Origin: JBEKIK01 sp050013075
GTDB taxonomy: Bacteria; Planctomycetota; Planctomycetia; Pirellulales; Thermoguttaceae
NCBI GenBank assembly: GCA_050013075.1
Contig: JBEKFZ010000145.1
Coordinates: 1-8,258, forward strand
Direction of reading: 5' to 3'
DNA: 8,258 bases
Both the position numbers and the translations under genes were made by a program. Under the pieces are notes generated by a model. That model was given only the letters and a program-made list of their open reading frames with translations, was not told where the DNA came from and searched no databases. Positions 7,377 through 8,258 of the stretch are shown here, in pieces. How positions within the stretch are numbered: the stretch's first letter is position 1; every line of letters begins with the position of its first letter.

Positions 7377-7399
7377 GATTATTTTCTCCGAGTTATAAG

Positions 7400-7434
7400 T
7401 TCTCAGTTTTCAGTTTTCGGTTCTCAATTCTCAT
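7400..7434. repeat. Five tandem 7-mers, consensus TTYTCAG
   Basis: Consecutive units are TTCTCAG, TTTTCAG, TTTTCGG, TTCTCAA and TTCTCAT, in strict 7-nt register. The array lies in the hslV-hslU gap, ending 24 nt from the hslU start codon. It resembles the heptameric short tandem repeats described in filamentous cyanobacteria. I see no coding role. Confidence 0.75.
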
Positions 7435-7438
7435 CGTG

Positions 7439-7454
7439 AAACCGCAAGCGGTTT
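7439..7454. repeat. Perfect 16-nt palindrome
   Basis: AAACCGC and GCGGTTT are separated by AA, giving a 7-bp stem. It lies between the two heptamer arrays in the hslV-hslU gap. No T-run follows on the transcribed - strand. A 2-nt loop is too tight to form as drawn, so an RNA hairpin would open the last pair. It may help set the hslV/hslU ratio, but that is speculation. Confidence 0.6.
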
Positions 7455-7457
7455 GAT

Positions 7458-7478
7458 TCATCCTTCATCCCTCATCCT
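7458..7478. repeat. Three tandem 7-mers, consensus TCATCCY, overlapping the hslV stop codon
   Basis: The units TCATCCT (7458-7464), TCATCCC (7465-7471) and TCATCCT (7472-7478) are in strict 7-nt register. The TCA of the third unit (7472-7474) is the TGA stop of hslV on the - strand, and the rest of that unit encodes the end of its C-terminus. Confidence 0.7.
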
Positions 7479-8017
7479 TCCTTTAATTCCTCGACCATGA
7501 TATTCGTATTCGTGAAAACGTCGATTCCCGCGGCGATGGTAAGCGAGGTGCGCACGATATCGGCCGCGCTCAAGTTGCTATGTTCGAGCAATGCGCGGGC
7601 GGCGGCCACGGCGAAATTTCCGCCGGAGCCGATGCCCATCACGCCGTCGGCGGGCTGTACCACGTCGCCGTTGCCCGTGACCAGGAGCGTGTGCTTGGCG
7701 TCCACCACGACCATCATAGCCTCCAGGCGGCGGAGTACCCGATCGGTCCGCCATTCCTTGGCCAACTCGGTGGCCGCGCGCGGGATATTCGATGGATAAT
7801 CCTTCAGCTTGGCCTCAAAACGTTCCAGCAAGGCAAAGGCGTCGGCCGTGGCCCCGGCAAAACCCGTCATCACTTTGTCGTCCATCATCCGGCGGATTTT
7901 CACCGCGTCGGCCTTCATGATCGAATTGCCCACGGTCACCTGCCCGTCGCCGCCCATGGCCACGATGCCTTTGTGGCGGACAGTTAATATTGTTGTCGAA
8001 TGTGATTTGATCTTCAT
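7472..8017 (-). CDS. hslV: ATP-dependent protease peptidase subunit HslV (ClpQ)
   Basis: The 181-residue N-terminal-nucleophile peptidase forms the double-ring core of HslVU and degrades proteins fed by HslU. The catalytic threonine is Thr8, in the sequence STTIL. Asp24 in GGDGQ and Lys40 in VKIRR sit at the expected distances (Thr1, Asp17 and Lys33 in mature E. coli numbering). GFAGATADAF, TGNGDVVQP and GIGSGG are further family blocks. The ATG at 8017 is preceded by AGGA six bases upstream (8024-8027 on the + strand). An in-frame TTG at 8032 lies upstream of that ribosome site and is not a plausible start. Thus a seven-residue leader, MKIKSHS, must be removed to expose Thr8, as in the ClpQ type, whereas E. 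coli removes only Met. It is the first gene of the hslVU unit in the window. Confidence 0.97.
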   Translation of the reverse strand: MKIKSHSTTILTVRHKGIVAMGGDGQVTVGNSIMKADAVKIRRMMDDKVMTGFAGATADAFALLERFEAKLKDYPSNIPRAATELAKEWRTDRVLRRLEAMMVVVDAKHTLLVTGNGDVVQPADGVMGIGSGGNFAVAAARALLEHSNLSAADIVRTSLTIAAGIDVFTNTNIMVEELKEG

Positions 8018-8022
8018 ATTAT

Positions 8023-8028
8023 TTCCTA
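8023..8028 (-). promoter_or_regulatory. Ribosome binding site that sets the hslV start
   Basis: On the - strand TAGGAA lies six bases before the ATG at 8017. It falls downstream of the alternative in-frame TTG at 8032, so it decides in favour of the ATG and the shorter protein. Confidence 0.7.
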
Positions 8029-8040
8029 ACAATAAAAGTC

Positions 8041-8073
8041 CCCTCTCCCACCGGGAGAGGGTGAGGGTGAGGG
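8041..8073. repeat. G/C-rich hairpin with TGAGGG tandem repeats upstream of hslV
   Basis: CCCTCTCCC (8041-8049) pairs perfectly with GGGAGAGGG (8053-8061) around ACC, followed by two TGAGGG units (8062-8073). I recall the same motif scattered through many bacterial genomes. Read on the - strand, the hairpin is followed by GACTTTTATTG, a weak terminator-like tail, only 23 nt before the hslV ATG. Confidence 0.65.
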
Positions 8074-8130
8074 CAACTTACATTCCACCAATATGGCGTA
8101 AAATCCTTTTGCATACCAGGGGCGGGCTAA

Positions 8131-8241
8131 GAGCTTATCCTAAAACCTGTCGTCATTCTGAGCGAAGCGAAGAATCTAGCCTCTATTATCAAGATCCTTC
8201 GCTATGCTCAGGATGACAAAAATGGGTATTTGGATAGGCTC
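8131..8241. mobile_element. MITE-like palindromic element, no coding capacity
   Basis: The left end GAGCTTATCCTAAAACC (8131-8147) and the inverted right end GAGCCTATCCAAATACC (8241-8225) match at 14 of 17 positions. Both are flanked directly by TAA (8128-8130 and 8242-8244), which looks like a 3-bp target duplication. Inside are two further inverted arms, 8152-8177 and 8192-8217, matching at 22 of 26 positions and separated by 14 nt. These arms carry the dispersed motif CTGAGCGAAGCGAAG or its degenerate partner. The 111-bp length, inverted ends and lack of an ORF fit a miniature element, possibly mobilised by an IS5-like transposase that duplicates a TNA target. No transposase is in the window. 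Confidence 0.55.
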
Positions 8242-8258
8242 TAAATATCATTTTATCT

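Noticed and set aside
6126..7439. Long + strand open frame (437 codons) opposite hslU
   Set aside because: hslU on the - strand has all AAA+ motifs. The + frame is low-complexity, His/Gly-rich and runs into the heptamer repeats.
8018..8032. TTG start for hslV at 8032
   Set aside because: The AGGA ribosome site lies downstream of it and fits the ATG at 8017.

Overview
The window is a moderately GC-rich bacterial chromosome segment with five protein-coding genes, one of them cut by the left edge. It is packed with ordinary metabolic and quality-control genes, but its intergenic gaps are full of palindromes and short tandem repeats. I think a planctomycete (Pirellulales-like) is most likely. 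The basis is the coiled-coil protein at 2309-3514, whose C-terminal block resembles planctomycete hypothetical proteins I remember, an HslV with a short propeptide, a YitJ-type methyltransferase/reductase fusion, and the style of the repeats. This is recognition from memory, not a search, so the lineage is a moderate-confidence inference.

Left part, + strand: positions 2-2044 are the 3' two thirds or so of putA (proline dehydrogenase / P5C dehydrogenase), which oxidises proline to glutamate. A probable intrinsic terminator (2043-2083) and a small hairpin repeat follow. A good sigma70-type promoter (2164-2192) then precedes a leader that begins with a strong stem-loop (2200-2223). This leads into a 401-residue coiled-coil protein of unknown function (2309-3514).

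Right part, - strand, read right to left: hslV (8017-7472) and hslU (7376-6039) encode the proteasome-like HslVU protease. After a 122-nt repeat-bearing gap comes a homocysteine S-methyltransferase/methylenetetrahydrofolate reductase fusion (5916-4078). Only 24 nt later comes a small cysteine-rich DUF2284-type protein (4053-3511), probably in the same operon. The stop codon of this last gene overlaps the stop codon of the coiled-coil gene from the other strand.

Intergenic DNA: the hslV-hslU gap holds two arrays of tandem 7-mers around a perfect palindrome. The gap before the fusion gene holds two palindromic repeats, one sharing 13 nt with the gap after putA. The region upstream of hslV holds a 9-bp G/C-rich hairpin with TGAGGG repeats. 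It also holds a 111-bp MITE-like element with 17-nt inverted ends and flanking TAA. No gene-free stretch exceeds 300 nt; the longest, 2045-2308 and 8018-8258, are covered by the entries. I see no RNA genes, CRISPR array or transposase.
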